Position numbers and translations under genes: made by a program. A model generated the notes under the pieces. The model was not told where the DNA came from. It saw only the letters and a list, made by a program, of their open reading frames with translations, and ran no database searches. This document shows, piece by piece, positions 50,915-60,762 of a stretch of 64,000 bases of DNA (position 1 is the first letter of the stretch; every line of letters begins with the position of its first letter). The DNA comes from G963556115 sp963678205 (GTDB lineage: Bacteria; Planctomycetota; SZUA-567). The stretch spans positions 2,046,001-2,110,000 of the forward strand of contig OY782760.1 of NCBI GenBank assembly GCA_963678205.1. Reading direction: 5' to 3'.

Positions 50915-52846
50915 TTATTTATCTTTGTTGTCTTCATCATCAACTACAGTGAAGTCAGCATCAACTACCCCATCCCCACTCTCAGATTCCTTTTTATTTG
51001 CGCTCTGTGAAGCATCTGCTGTAGAACCGCCTGCAGAAGGATCTGCCTGTTGTTGCTCATACATCTTTTGAGCAAGTGTGTGGCTGGCTTCCTCAAGTTT
51101 CTTGGTAGCATCTTTGATCTCTTCAAGGTTTTCGCTCTTCTTAACTTTATCAAGTCCTTCAAGTGCACTTTCAATTGCTGAAATATCAGCAGCTTCAAGT
51201 TTATCTTTGTTTTCATCGAGCATCTTACGAACTTGGAATGTCATCTGTTCTGCCTGATTTTGAGCATCAACAAGTTCTTTCGCCTCTTCATCTTCTTTTG
51301 CATGCTCTTCTGCTTCTCTAACCATGCGCTTTATATCGTCTTCATTAAGACCAGTACTGTCTTTAATTGTAATAGTTTGTTGTTTGTTTGTAGCCTTATC
51401 CATTGCACTTACAGATAAAATACCATTTGCGTCTATCTTAAATGTCACTTCAATCTGCGGCACACCGCGAGGAGCAGCTGGGATACCATCAAGTTGGAAC
51501 TTACCAAGTGTACGATTATCCTTTGCCATTTTTCTCTCACCCTGAAGAACGTGAATATCTACAGCAGGTTGGTTGTCAGCAGCTGTTGAGAATACTTCAC
51601 TCTTTTCTGTAGGGATTGTAGTGTTTCTATCAATAAGTGGAGTCATAACTCCGCCTAATGTTTCAATACCTAGAGTTAGAGGTGTAACATCAAGAAGAAG
51701 AACATCATTTACTTCACCTGTAAGAATACCGCCCTGAATACCAGCACCGATAGCTACCACTTCATCAGGGTTAACACCTTTGTGTGGGTCTTTACCGAAG
51801 ATTTTTTTAACCATTTCTTGTACAGCTGGAATACGACTTGAACCACCAACAAGCACAACCTCATCAATTTTTGATGCAGGAATACCGGCATCTTTAAGAG
51901 CAGCCTCACATGGAGCTTTACATCTAGTGATTAAATCGTCACATAATTCTTCAAACTTAGCCCTAGTTAGTGACATCTGAAGGTGTTTTGGACCGCTTGC
52001 GTCAGCAGTAATATATGGAATATTAATATCAGTTGTGTTTGCTGCTGACAATTCACACTTAGCTTTTTCTGCACCTTCTTTTAAACGCTGCATAGCCATT
52101 GGGTCATTGGATAAGTCAACACCCTGATCTTTTTTGAATTCAGCAATAATCCATTTGATTAGTGATTGGTCAAAGTCGTCACCACCAAGATGCGTGTCGC
52201 CGTTTGTAGATAATACTTCAAATACACCATCACCAACGTCAAGTATAGATACATCAAAAGTACCACCACCCAAATCGAATACAACAATTTTTTCATTTGA
52301 TTTTTTGTCAAGACCATATGCAAGTGAAGCCGCTGTTGGTTCATTTACAATACGTTTTACTTCAAGACCAGCAATTCTACCTGCGTCTTTTGTTGCCTGA
52401 CGCTGCGAGTCGTTGAAATAAGCGGGAACAGTAATTACTGCTTCTGTAATAGTTTCACCTAAATAGTCTTCAGCGCAACCCTTTAGATATTGTAGGACCA
52501 TAGCAGAAATCTCAGGTGGAGTGTATTCTTTACCATTGCAATCAACTTTTACTAGGTCAGCAGCACCGCCTGTCACTTTGTATGGGACTATTTTTTCTTC
52601 GCTACCAACTTCATTATGGCGACGTCCCATAAAACGCTTAATAGAATATATTGTGTTATCCGGGTTGGTTACTGCCTGACGTTTTGCAAGTTGACCAACA
52701 AGTCTTTCGCCATCTTTCGTAAAAGCAACCACAGAAGGAGTCGTTCTGCTTCCTTCTTTGTTTGGAATAACCTTTGCTTCACTGCCTTCCATTACAGAGA
52801 CGCATGAATTGGTTGTTCCAAGGTCAATACCAATTATTTTGCCCAT
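50915..52846 (-). CDS. dnaK: Chaperone protein DnaK (Hsp70)
   Basis: A 643-residue chaperone. The ATPase part begins KIIGIDLGTTNSCVSVMEGS and includes VPAYFNDSQRQATKDAGRIA and IVVFDLGGGTFDVSIL. The substrate domain has LLLDVTPLTLGIETLGG, and the lid is rich in Glu and Lys with a low-complexity tail (ADPSAGGSTADASQSANKKE). It ends in DEDNKDK rather than the common EEVD-like acidic cluster. Ribosome site AAAGGAG precedes the ATG. grpE and dnaJ are absent from this window, whereas they are usually near dnaK. The gene is monocistronic, with a candidate promoter about 190 bases upstream. Confidence 0.98.
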   Translation of the reverse strand: MGKIIGIDLGTTNSCVSVMEGSEAKVIPNKEGSRTTPSVVAFTKDGERLVGQLAKRQAVTNPDNTIYSIKRFMGRRHNEVGSEEKIVPYKVTGGAADLVKVDCNGKEYTPPEISAMVLQYLKGCAEDYLGETITEAVITVPAYFNDSQRQATKDAGRIAGLEVKRIVNEPTAASLAYGLDKKSNEKIVVFDLGGGTFDVSILDVGDGVFEVLSTNGDTHLGGDDFDQSLIKWIIAEFKKDQGVDLSNDPMAMQRLKEGAEKAKCELSAANTTDINIPYITADASGPKHLQMSLTRAKFEELCDDLITRCKAPCEAALKDAGIPASKIDEVVLVGGSSRIPAVQEMVKKIFGKDPHKGVNPDEVVAIGAGIQGGILTGEVNDVLLLDVTPLTLGIETLGGVMTPLIDRNTTIPTEKSEVFSTAADNQPAVDIHVLQGERKMAKDNRTLGKFQLDGIPAAPRGVPQIEVTFKIDANGILSVSAMDKATNKQQTITIKDSTGLNEDDIKRMVREAEEHAKEDEEAKELVDAQNQAEQMTFQVRKMLDENKDKLEAADISAIESALEGLDKVKKSENLEEIKDATKKLEEASHTLAQKMYEQQQADPSAGGSTADASQSANKKESESGDGVVDADFTVVDDEDNKDK

Positions 52847-53037
52847 TATTTTCTCCTTTATGTGTTATAGAAATTTATCTACTTATCATGTCATTATTAC
52901 ATTAAACTTTTATTCTATATTATCTATTACAATAACCGTTCCAAAATAATTGATAATTTGCTGTGGTGTTGTATCTCTTTTGATCATAGATAGTTGCACT
53001 ATTTACTCTTTTTTGCTGTTAATTGGGCTTAATATAT

Positions 53038-53066
53038 TTTATTGTTGAGAAATCATATTCTGTCAA
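53038..53066 (-). promoter_or_regulatory. Candidate promoter of dnaK
   Basis: On the minus strand TTGACA (53061-53066), 17 bases, then AATAAA (53038-53043). The -35 is half of the palindrome TGTCAATTTGACA (53061-53073). I see neither a CIRCE element nor a sigma-32 promoter in the 452-base divergent gap 52847-53298. Confidence 0.5.
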
Positions 53067-53067
53067 T

Positions 53068-53096
53068 TTGACACCTTTTGAATGTAAATGTAGCAT
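53068..53096 (+). promoter_or_regulatory. Candidate promoter of the sensor kinase
   Basis: TTGACA (53068-53073), 17 bases, then TAGCAT (53091-53096). It is back to back with the dnaK promoter, sharing the palindrome, and lies about 195 bases before the kinase ATG. Confidence 0.4.
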
Positions 53097-53298
53097 AAGA
53101 GGACATGGTATTCTTTTCTTAATGCTTTGTGAAGTTTTGTTGCATATTATGATTTGTTTTTATAAAATCAAAGTAATAATTGTATGTTTGTAATTTTGTG
53201 GTATCATAAAGTGTACTAATGTTTATTCTAGTATTTGTTGGTCTAAATATATTGTTTTAATGTAACGCTGTACTAAACTTCTGTTATTAAGGCGCTAT

Positions 53299-56061
53299 AT
53301 GGGATTTAATCTAATTAAAAAACTCAAATATATTATTATATTTACTTTAGCTTTAAGCTATACAAATTGTTTTGCTGGAAAAACCATAATTTGCGCTTCA
53401 TTGAATAAATATCCACATACTGTAGAAGAACAATATTACGGGCCAAGTGGCTTTTGTCTTGATGTTCTTAAGAGTGCAGCAAAATTCAGTAATATAAATA
53501 TTGAACTAAAAGAGGGTACCTATGAGGAAGTTATAGGATGGCTTGAAAATGGTAGTGTTGATTGTGTCCCTTTTCTAAATGATTCCGCTTTCAGTTGTGA
53601 AAGATTTAATTTATCCGCAATAAATATGCTTGTAATTCAGGGAGATATCATTTTACCCTCAAATTCACAATATATTTCCTATAGTTCTCTACACGGTGAA
53701 AAGGTTGGATTTATTAAAGATGATATTGCTGTCAGATCATTTATTGATCAGCTTAAAGAAAATCATGTAGATTATACACCAGTATGGTATGATAGTCTTG
53801 CTGTAATGAATAATGATATCATCTACAAAAAACTTCGATACGGAGTCGTTTCTGAATATATAAAAAGTGGTTCTGGTGATAAACAATTAAAACGTGTTAA
53901 TTCTCAACTTCTTCCAGTAAGAATTGCATTAGGTTTTAATAAGTCATTTTCCATTGATTTATCAAATAAATTAGTAGAAGCGGTAATTTATTTGAAGAAT
54001 TATCACCCAGCAGAGTATCAACGAATTATAAAGAAGCATTCCAGCGATTATGGTGTTGAGTATGGTTTGATTATTGAAGATTCACCAGTATTAGTTACCT
54101 CTGTTATATTACTCGCTGCTGTTGTGCTTGCATTATCTTGCATTCTTATTTATATAATCCCAAGGTATAAAAAATATAGTAAGGAAATATTTTCAGATTT
54201 TTATAAAAATTGTATAGACTTACAATATGTGTATATGAATTTAAAAACGCCATGTTTCTTTCATAAAGTAGACCCGTTAAGTAACGACTATTTTATTGTA
54301 ATTAATTATGCGTCTGTTGATTTATTTCATGATAATTTAAATTTTTATAATTTTGATGATATATTTGAGTTTTCTGACTCTACTGCTTCCATAAGTAGTC
54401 TGATTCAGAGTATGCAACCTATGGAGTCTAAGTCGTTTAATGTTAGACTTAAGTCTGATACTGAGTGGAAATACAAGTATGAACTCCTAACACAAGTAAT
54501 GGCTTCTGGTACTGAGGCGTTTTCTACAATAAATAATAGGAGTGAAGAGGAAGCATTGCTTGCGAGTTTACAGGCGAGTCAGTATGACTTGGAGATGGCT
54601 ACAGAGGCAGGCAAAGTTGGTATCTTTGAGTTTGATGTGACAACAATGGTTATGACAGGCAATAACCAGTGTTTTATTAACCTTGGGCTTGAGTATATTG
54701 AAGCAGGGATATCGAGTAAGGATATTTTTAAAATAGTGGAATTCGAAGATCCTGAAGCTACAAAAAATATGTTTAGAAAATTGATTAATGGTAAAATTAA
54801 GACTTGTACTTTAGAATTTAAAGTTATGACAGAGTCTGGTTCTGCTGAGTGGATGAGTTTGAATGCAAAAGCAAAGAATTTGGATCGCAACGGGATAGCC
54901 AAAAAAATAGTTGGAGTTTTAGTAAATATTGATCAAATAAAGAAGCTCAATCTTGAGCTTGAAGAGTTTTCTAGAAACTTTGAATTGTTAATGAGTGTTT
55001 CTCCAGATACTATTTATGCAAAAGATACTAATTATAGATTTCTTTGGTCATCGTTGTCACATGCAAAGGAGTATGGATTTCAAGATAGAAATGATATTGT
55101 CGGCAAAAATGATTATGATATTCATGATAAAACGGATGCTGATAAATTCATTGAAGTGGAGCGCGAAGTCATAGAAGATGGTAAGACAATCGTTGGGTAT
55201 GAACAGACTTATTTACTCGCAAATGGTGAGAGGAAATGGGTACTTGCGACTAAAGTTCCTATTAATGGTTCTAATGGGGATGTTATCGGGCTTCTTGGAA
55301 TTAATACTGATATTACTAAGTATAAAAATGTTCTTAAAACGCTGAATAATACTCAGAGAATTCAAGCAATTGGTAAACTAGCAGGGGGTATTGCACATGA
55401 GTTTAATAATGCTCTGAATGGAATTATGGGTTTTGCGCATCTTCTTCAAATATCAAAATGCTTAAACGAGAAAGAACAGGAATATGTTGACTATATTTTA
55501 ACGGGTACTGATCGTTGTGAAGAACTTACTCGACATTTACTTGCATTTGCTCGAAAAGGAAAATATGTTGAGACAATTGTTGATATTCATGAACTGATTA
55601 AAAAGACTATTGAAATTATAACGCTTTCTATGTCAGGTAACATTGAAATAAAATGTAACTTGAAAGCGGTAAATTATCATGTAACTGCTGATTTAAATCA
55701 GATTGAGAACGTTATCATTAACCTTGTTGCCAATGCTGAATATGCTGTAAAGGGTGAGGGACATATCTTGATTGAGACAAGTAATGTTGTATCTACTGAT
55801 ATCAATAGTGACTTGAAAGACATGGATATTAATTTGCCACAATCGATAGAAATTAAAATTATTGATGATGGCGAGGGGATTTCACCAGATAATTTAGATA
55901 AAATATTTGATCCATTCTTTACTACCAAAAAGGTTGGAGAGGGGGCAGGTTTAGGGTTGTCAGCAGTTTATGGAATTGTTGTTAACCATAAAGGAACTAT
56001 TGGTATTGAGAGTGATTTAGGTGTTGGAACGTGTTTTACAATTATTTTACCAGTAATTTAA
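53299..56061 (+). CDS. Hybrid-free sensor histidine kinase with periplasmic solute-binding domain and PAS domains
   Basis: A 920-residue membrane kinase. A signal sequence (YIIIFTLALSYTNCFAG) leads to a periplasmic family 3 solute-binding-like domain at about 30-260 (FCLDVLKSAAKFSNINIELK). One membrane helix follows (VLVTSVILLAAVVLALSCIL). Cytosolic PAS-like domains lie at about 420-560 and 570-675 (SPDTIYAKDTNYRFLWSS). The kinase core has the H-box GGIAHEFNNALNGIMG (His700), the N-box IINLVANAEYAVKGEG and the G-boxes DDGEGISPDNL, GAGLGLSAVYGIV. All catalytic residues look intact. No receiver domain is attached and no response regulator is adjacent, so the partner is elsewhere. The periplasmic domain probably senses an amino acid or other small solute. 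Confidence 0.9.
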   Translation: MGFNLIKKLKYIIIFTLALSYTNCFAGKTIICASLNKYPHTVEEQYYGPSGFCLDVLKSAAKFSNINIELKEGTYEEVIGWLENGSVDCVPFLNDSAFSCERFNLSAINMLVIQGDIILPSNSQYISYSSLHGEKVGFIKDDIAVRSFIDQLKENHVDYTPVWYDSLAVMNNDIIYKKLRYGVVSEYIKSGSGDKQLKRVNSQLLPVRIALGFNKSFSIDLSNKLVEAVIYLKNYHPAEYQRIIKKHSSDYGVEYGLIIEDSPVLVTSVILLAAVVLALSCILIYIIPRYKKYSKEIFSDFYKNCIDLQYVYMNLKTPCFFHKVDPLSNDYFIVINYASVDLFHDNLNFYNFDDIFEFSDSTASISSLIQSMQPMESKSFNVRLKSDTEWKYKYELLTQVMASGTEAFSTINNRSEEEALLASLQASQYDLEMATEAGKVGIFEFDVTTMVMTGNNQCFINLGLEYIEAGISSKDIFKIVEFEDPEATKNMFRKLINGKIKTCTLEFKVMTESGSAEWMSLNAKAKNLDRNGIAKKIVGVLVNIDQIKKLNLELEEFSRNFELLMSVSPDTIYAKDTNYRFLWSSLSHAKEYGFQDRNDIVGKNDYDIHDKTDADKFIEVEREVIEDGKTIVGYEQTYLLANGERKWVLATKVPINGSNGDVIGLLGINTDITKYKNVLKTLNNTQRIQAIGKLAGGIAHEFNNALNGIMGFAHLLQISKCLNEKEQEYVDYILTGTDRCEELTRHLLAFARKGKYVETIVDIHELIKKTIEIITLSMSGNIEIKCNLKAVNYHVTADLNQIENVIINLVANAEYAVKGEGHILIETSNVVSTDINSDLKDMDINLPQSIEIKIIDDGEGISPDNLDKIFDPFFTTKKVGEGAGLGLSAVYGIVVNHKGTIGIESDLGVGTCFTIILPVI

Positions 56062-56076
56062 TTTGTTGAGTGTATC

Positions 56077-57381
56077 TTATAAATTTGTTTTAAGAAAATT
56101 ACTCAAAATCTCGACTGTTTTTTTTGAGCATCCTTTGTGAGTAAGTAGTGCTTCCCTTCCATTTGAACCAAGTTTTGATGCTTTATTGCTATCTTCAATT
56201 AGCTCTATAAATATTTTTCCGAGATCATCTGGGTTTTCTGCTATAGCAATACCATTAGCATTTTTTAGTACATCCATAGGTTCTGAGAAATTATAATAGC
56301 TTGGACCTATAACAGTTGGTTTTCCTATGCCACAGGTTTCAAGCATGTTCTGGCCACCATGGTTAATAAATGATCCACCAATAAATACAATGTCTGCAGC
56401 ATTATATAATTCTGTAAGAACGCCCATTTTGTCTATGACAATAATATTGCTTGCTTCAGAATTGTTCTTGATTTCACTCGTTTCAAGTTCTGAATACTTT
56501 ATACTATTACCATATTTACATCCTTCCTTGTAAACTTCTTCAAATCTGTGAGGGTGTCTTGGTACTAAAATGAGTTTTGTGTTTGGGTGTTTTGCTGCAA
56601 CTTCTGTATATGCTTTTAAGATAAGATTCTCTTCAGGTGAGTGGGTGCTGCCAGCAACAATAAGTTTAGTGTCAGTATCAGCGTTGAATATTTGTCTGTA
56701 TTTTTCCTGAAGCTCATGTGAAAGCTCAGTAGGAATGGTATCATATTTGACACTCCCAAGAACTTTAATTTTCTCTTTATTTACGCCAATTTCTTCGAAC
56801 CTTTGGGCGTATTCCTGATTTTGTACAAGCCAAGCTTGAGGAATTTTTAACATTTGTTTGAGGATAGGGAACCATTTGTATTTAATATAGGTGTTTGCGC
56901 TTTTTTGGGTTATCCTGCCATTAGCTATTATGACAGGGATATTAAAATCTTTTGAAATATTAAGAAAATTAGGCCATATCTCAAGTTCCATTAAAAGAAT
57001 TGCGCTTGGATTTATTCGATTGAAAAAGCGTTTAACCCAGATTGAAAGATCTAACGGAAAGTACGATACAGGAATTTGCGGATAGCGTTTTTGCGCTACC
57101 TCTTTTCCTGTTGCTGTACTGACAGTGATATGAATATCCCATTCTGGGTATTCTGCAGAGAACTCCTTAATAATTGGTTCAGCTGCTATGACTTCACCAA
57201 CTGAAACAGCATGGAGCAGTAAACACTTTTTATTTCGGCTACGCTCTGCAATTATACCGAATTTTTCATTCACAGAATCAGCATATTTATTAGTCCTATA
57301 TTTATGATTTAAAATATAAGGGATAATTGTAAAGCAATATGCTGTATTAGTAAGAGCTCTAAAAATCTTTGAGGAAATCAT
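56077..57381 (-). CDS. waaA: 3-deoxy-D-manno-octulosonic acid transferase
   Basis: A 434-residue GT-B glycosyltransferase that adds Kdo to lipid IVA from CMP-Kdo at the inner membrane. An N-terminal anchor (ALTNTAYCFTIIPYIL) is followed by the family signature LLLHAVSVGEVIAAEPIIKE, then IHITVSTATGKEVAQK, and the catalytic Glu region LLMELEIWPNFLN. The C-terminal half has VAGSTHSPEE, LVPRHPHRFEEV and GGSFINHGGQNMLETCGIGK. It lies 26 bases downstream of secA on the same strand and is probably cotranscribed. It ends 15 bases from the end of the sensor kinase. One or more Kdo additions cannot be told from sequence. Confidence 0.95.
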   Translation of the reverse strand: MISSKIFRALTNTAYCFTIIPYILNHKYRTNKYADSVNEKFGIIAERSRNKKCLLLHAVSVGEVIAAEPIIKEFSAEYPEWDIHITVSTATGKEVAQKRYPQIPVSYFPLDLSIWVKRFFNRINPSAILLMELEIWPNFLNISKDFNIPVIIANGRITQKSANTYIKYKWFPILKQMLKIPQAWLVQNQEYAQRFEEIGVNKEKIKVLGSVKYDTIPTELSHELQEKYRQIFNADTDTKLIVAGSTHSPEENLILKAYTEVAAKHPNTKLILVPRHPHRFEEVYKEGCKYGNSIKYSELETSEIKNNSEASNIIVIDKMGVLTELYNAADIVFIGGSFINHGGQNMLETCGIGKPTVIGPSYYNFSEPMDVLKNANGIAIAENPDDLGKIFIELIEDSNKASKLGSNGREALLTHKGCSKKTVEILSNFLKTNL

Positions 57382-57407
57382 TTATTGTAAAACTTTCTAT
57401 CAAGATT

Positions 57408-60400
57408 TTATTTTCGTCCACAACAGCGTTTATATTTTTTACCACTTCCGCAAGGGCAAGGGTCATTGCCACCAACTTTTTTAATATTATTGACAATTGT
57501 CAATGGAGTTGAAGCTTCTCCTGCCCCAGCTCCTTTACTAGATGCTTTATCTGCCATTTCGTCAAAGTCATCATGGATCGCTTCTGCAACTTCTACTTGA
57601 TTTTCAAGCTCCATTTCCTGAACAGGTGTGATCTTCATAATAAGCTGGGCTACTTCGGTTTCAAGTGATGCCCACATATCTTCAAACAATCCAAAGCCTT
57701 TAACTTTATACTGAATTTTTGGATCTTTCTGCGCAAAACTTTCAAGGTGGATACCTTCTCTGAGAATGTCCATCGCATACAGGTGATCCATCCATTTACG
57801 GTCAATTGTTTCAAGAAGGAGAAGTTTTTCAAGCATTCTCATATTATCTGAGCCAATTGTTTTTTCCTTTTCATTATAGTTTATCTCCATCTTGTCGCAG
57901 AGCATATCAACAAGAGCATTATCCCCATCAAGTTGGCTTCTTGCCTCTTCAATTTCTTCTTCACTAACTGCTGTAAAAAAATCTTCCTTCATGAAGTCCA
58001 TAATATGGTTATTCTCATATTGTTCAGGATCTGAGATAAGCTCAGATACTTTTAGTTCAATATAGTTTTTACAGAAGTCCAGCATTGATTCCTTGAGCTC
58101 TTTGTTTTCAAGCCATGCTTGGCGTTTTTGGTATATTACAAGTCTCTGGCTATTCATTACTTCATCATATTCAAGAACGTTCTTACGTGCTTCAAAGTTT
58201 CGTTCTTCGACTTTAAGTTGTGCCTTTTCAACAGATCTGCTAACAATTTTACTCTCAATAGCTTCGCCGTCTTTAAGACCTGCCCATTGCATAAATTGTC
58301 GAGCTTTATCAGGGGCAAAACGGCGCATTGTGTCGTCCTCCAGCGAGAGGAAAAAGCGGCTTGAACCTGGATCTCCCTGACGTCCAGAACGACCTCTAAG
58401 CTGATTGTCAATACGTCTGGCATCGTGTCTTTCACTACCAATGATATGAAGTCCACCGAGTCCTGCAACATTGTTACAAAGCTTCGGTCCAGATATACCT
58501 AGTTCGTTAAAGCGTTTTTCAAGGAGTTTTTTGGATTCTTCAATATTACTTCCTGTAGCTTTAGCTCCTAAGTAGTGTTTTGTCCATATTGAAAGAAGTT
58601 TGGCTTCAAGTTGCTCATGAGTAGTGTTTTCTAGATTTATTTCTTTAGGTGCAAGTCCCCATTTCTGCCAGTATTCAATAAGTTCTGCTTCTTCAAATGA
58701 GCCTAGTTTGATGTCGGTACCACGACCAGCCATATTAGTAGCAACAGTAACCTGCCCTAGTTGCCCAGCTTTTGCTACAATTTCAGCTTCTCTCTGGTGG
58801 TGTTTAGCGTTGAGTACTTCATGCTTAATACCGCGCACCTTCAAACTTTCTGAAATGATTTCAGAGTGCTCGATAGATACCGTACCTATTAGAATAGGTC
58901 TACCAGTACGGTGTACTTCAAGTACATGATCAGCAATTGATGTATATTTATCCTTGATTGAGCCGAAAATTAAATCAGGATAGTTTATACGTCTTAATGG
59001 ACGGTTTGTCGGTATAGAGACAACACCAAGTTTGTAAATATTCATGAATTCTTTTGCTTCGGTAAGAGCTGTACCTGTCATACCAGCAAGCTTATTATAA
59101 AGCTTGAAGTAATTCTGGAAAGTAATGCTGGCGATTGTCTGTGATTCAGATTTTATCTTCAGACCTTCTTTAGCTTCTACTGCCTGATGTAGTCCATCTG
59201 ACCATCGTCTTCCTTCAAGTACACGGCCTGTGAATTCATCAACAATATGAACCTGCCCGTCATCACTTATTATATAGTGTACATCTTTCTTGTAAAGCGC
59301 ATGTGCTTTAAGAGCGTTATCAATAAAATGCGGCATATCCATATTCGCACCTGAATAGATGTCATCCATACCAAGAGCAGTTAGGACATTTTTTGTTCCA
59401 AACTCTGTAAGTTTAACAGAGTGATCTCGTTCTGAATATACATAGTCTTTGCCAGTTTCTGCTTCAGCAGCAACACGGGCATTTTCTCGCTGTAAGCCTT
59501 GTTTCATATGCTTTTCAATAATTATCTCAAGGTCATTCATTTCAATGCCTTTGAGTTTTCTTGCAGCTGTGTCGGCGATAAAATATTTATCGGTACTTTC
59601 ATTTGTTGAACCGGAAATGATCAGAGGTGTTCTTGCTTCATCAATGAGTACACTGTCAACTTCGTCAATTATTGCAAAGTTACGTGAACGCTGTACTTGT
59701 TCTTCTGCTCTTACCTTCAGATTGTCTCTAAGGTAATCAAAACCAAACTCGTTATTTGTTCCATATACAATGTCACTCATATACATAGGTATACGTTCAC
59801 TTGAATCCATATGTGACTGGATCGCTCCAAGTTCTAAGTCTAGAAAGTTGAAAAGGCGTTTATTATACTCCGCATCACGTGCAGCTAGATAGTCATTGAC
59901 CGTTACAACTTGTACTCCCATTGAGCGTGGGATGGTTCTGACTGGTTGGCGGTAGCAGACATCTCCTTCTTCTGGAATCAGGGAATCTACTTGAGTCCAT
60001 ATCTCATTTCCTTCTTCATCAAAATGCATTACATATGGCTTGAATATCCATTTATTAAAATCATCTCCTTGCATTTCTTTCGCCATTTCAACCCATTTAG
60101 GGTTAGGGCGAATAGCATTTAGGTATGACGGAAGGGTTGCTACAAGTGTTTTACCTTCACCTGTGACCATTTCAGCAATTTTACCTTGGTGTAGAACAAT
60201 ACCACCAAGAATCTGTACATCAAAATGAGCAAAGTAGGGGATATCTGCAGTTTCCGGAACGTATTGGAAGTTGCCATTCTTAAATGTTATGCGTTCATAC
60301 TCACTTTTTATAATTTTACCTTCGCCATCTACACGGTGATTTGCTTCTCGACATACCGCATATGCTTCAGGTAGAATATCGTCTTCTGTTTCACCATTTA

Positions 60401-60590
60401 ATAAACGTATTCTGAATTCATTTGTCTTTTCTGATAGTTGTTTATCAGTTAGTTTCTTTATATCGGCCCAGGCTACATTAACTTGTTCAACAATTGGCCA
60501 GAGTTCTCTAAGTTCTCGTTCATTTGCAGTACCAAATAATTTTCCTACTACTTTTGATACGCTTTCTAGTACTGATTCAGTAATTCCCAT
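57408..60590 (-). CDS. secA: Preprotein translocase ATPase SecA, enlarged
   Basis: A 1060-residue motor ATPase of the Sec export pathway (E. coli SecA is about 900). Walker A is MVTGEGKT at 141-148 and the DEAD-like box is IIDEVDSVLIDEARTPLIIS. Helicase motif NVAGLGGLHIIGSERHDARR and RRIDNQLRGRSGRQGDPGSS follow. The C-terminus is a zinc-binding tail, DPCPCGSGKKYKRCCGRK. Extra segments not present in standard SecA lie at about 85-118, at about 161-224 between SYLNAI and GVQVVTVNDYLA, and at about 640-720 between GTDIKLG and GPKLCNNVAGLGG. Insertions of this kind are known in Bacteroidetes and PVC lineages. It leads into waaA. Confidence 0.96.
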   Translation of the reverse strand: MGITESVLESVSKVVGKLFGTANERELRELWPIVEQVNVAWADIKKLTDKQLSEKTNEFRIRLLNGETEDDILPEAYAVCREANHRVDGEGKIIKSEYERITFKNGNFQYVPETADIPYFAHFDVQILGGIVLHQGKIAEMVTGEGKTLVATLPSYLNAIRPNPKWVEMAKEMQGDDFNKWIFKPYVMHFDEEGNEIWTQVDSLIPEEGDVCYRQPVRTIPRSMGVQVVTVNDYLAARDAEYNKRLFNFLDLELGAIQSHMDSSERIPMYMSDIVYGTNNEFGFDYLRDNLKVRAEEQVQRSRNFAIIDEVDSVLIDEARTPLIISGSTNESTDKYFIADTAARKLKGIEMNDLEIIIEKHMKQGLQRENARVAAEAETGKDYVYSERDHSVKLTEFGTKNVLTALGMDDIYSGANMDMPHFIDNALKAHALYKKDVHYIISDDGQVHIVDEFTGRVLEGRRWSDGLHQAVEAKEGLKIKSESQTIASITFQNYFKLYNKLAGMTGTALTEAKEFMNIYKLGVVSIPTNRPLRRINYPDLIFGSIKDKYTSIADHVLEVHRTGRPILIGTVSIEHSEIISESLKVRGIKHEVLNAKHHQREAEIVAKAGQLGQVTVATNMAGRGTDIKLGSFEEAELIEYWQKWGLAPKEINLENTTHEQLEAKLLSIWTKHYLGAKATGSNIEESKKLLEKRFNELGISGPKLCNNVAGLGGLHIIGSERHDARRIDNQLRGRSGRQGDPGSSRFFLSLEDDTMRRFAPDKARQFMQWAGLKDGEAIESKIVSRSVEKAQLKVEERNFEARKNVLEYDEVMNSQRLVIYQKRQAWLENKELKESMLDFCKNYIELKVSELISDPEQYENNHIMDFMKEDFFTAVSEEEIEEARSQLDGDNALVDMLCDKMEINYNEKEKTIGSDNMRMLEKLLLLETIDRKWMDHLYAMDILREGIHLESFAQKDPKIQYKVKGFGLFEDMWASLETEVAQLIMKITPVQEMELENQVEVAEAIHDDFDEMADKASSKGAGAGEASTPLTIVNNIKKVGGNDPCPCGSGKKYKRCCGRK

Positions 60591-60690
60591 TTATTTCTTC
60601 CTGTTATTACTTGGATTATAGATAAAATACAGTAGATAATATTATATGATTTATCAATGTGTGGTCAACTATTTTCATAATTAGTAAAAA

Positions 60691-60732
60691 TATAAAAAAA
60701 TCAAGGCAGAGGTTGGAAAACTCTGCCTTGAA
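60691..60732 (-). terminator. Terminator of pgi
   Basis: TCAAGGCAGAG and CTCTGCCTTGA (60701-60711 and 60721-60731) pair around TTGGAAAA-like loop bases. On the minus strand the hairpin is followed by TTTTTTT, 31 bases after the pgi stop. Confidence 0.9.
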
Positions 60733-60762
60733 TTAATAAAAAGACTTGTATTTATGGATAGT

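Noticed and set aside
52847..53298. CIRCE or sigma-32 element ahead of dnaK
   Set aside because: I read the whole gap on both strands and found no TTAGCACTC/GAGTGCTAA pair and no CTTGAAA/CCCCAT pair.
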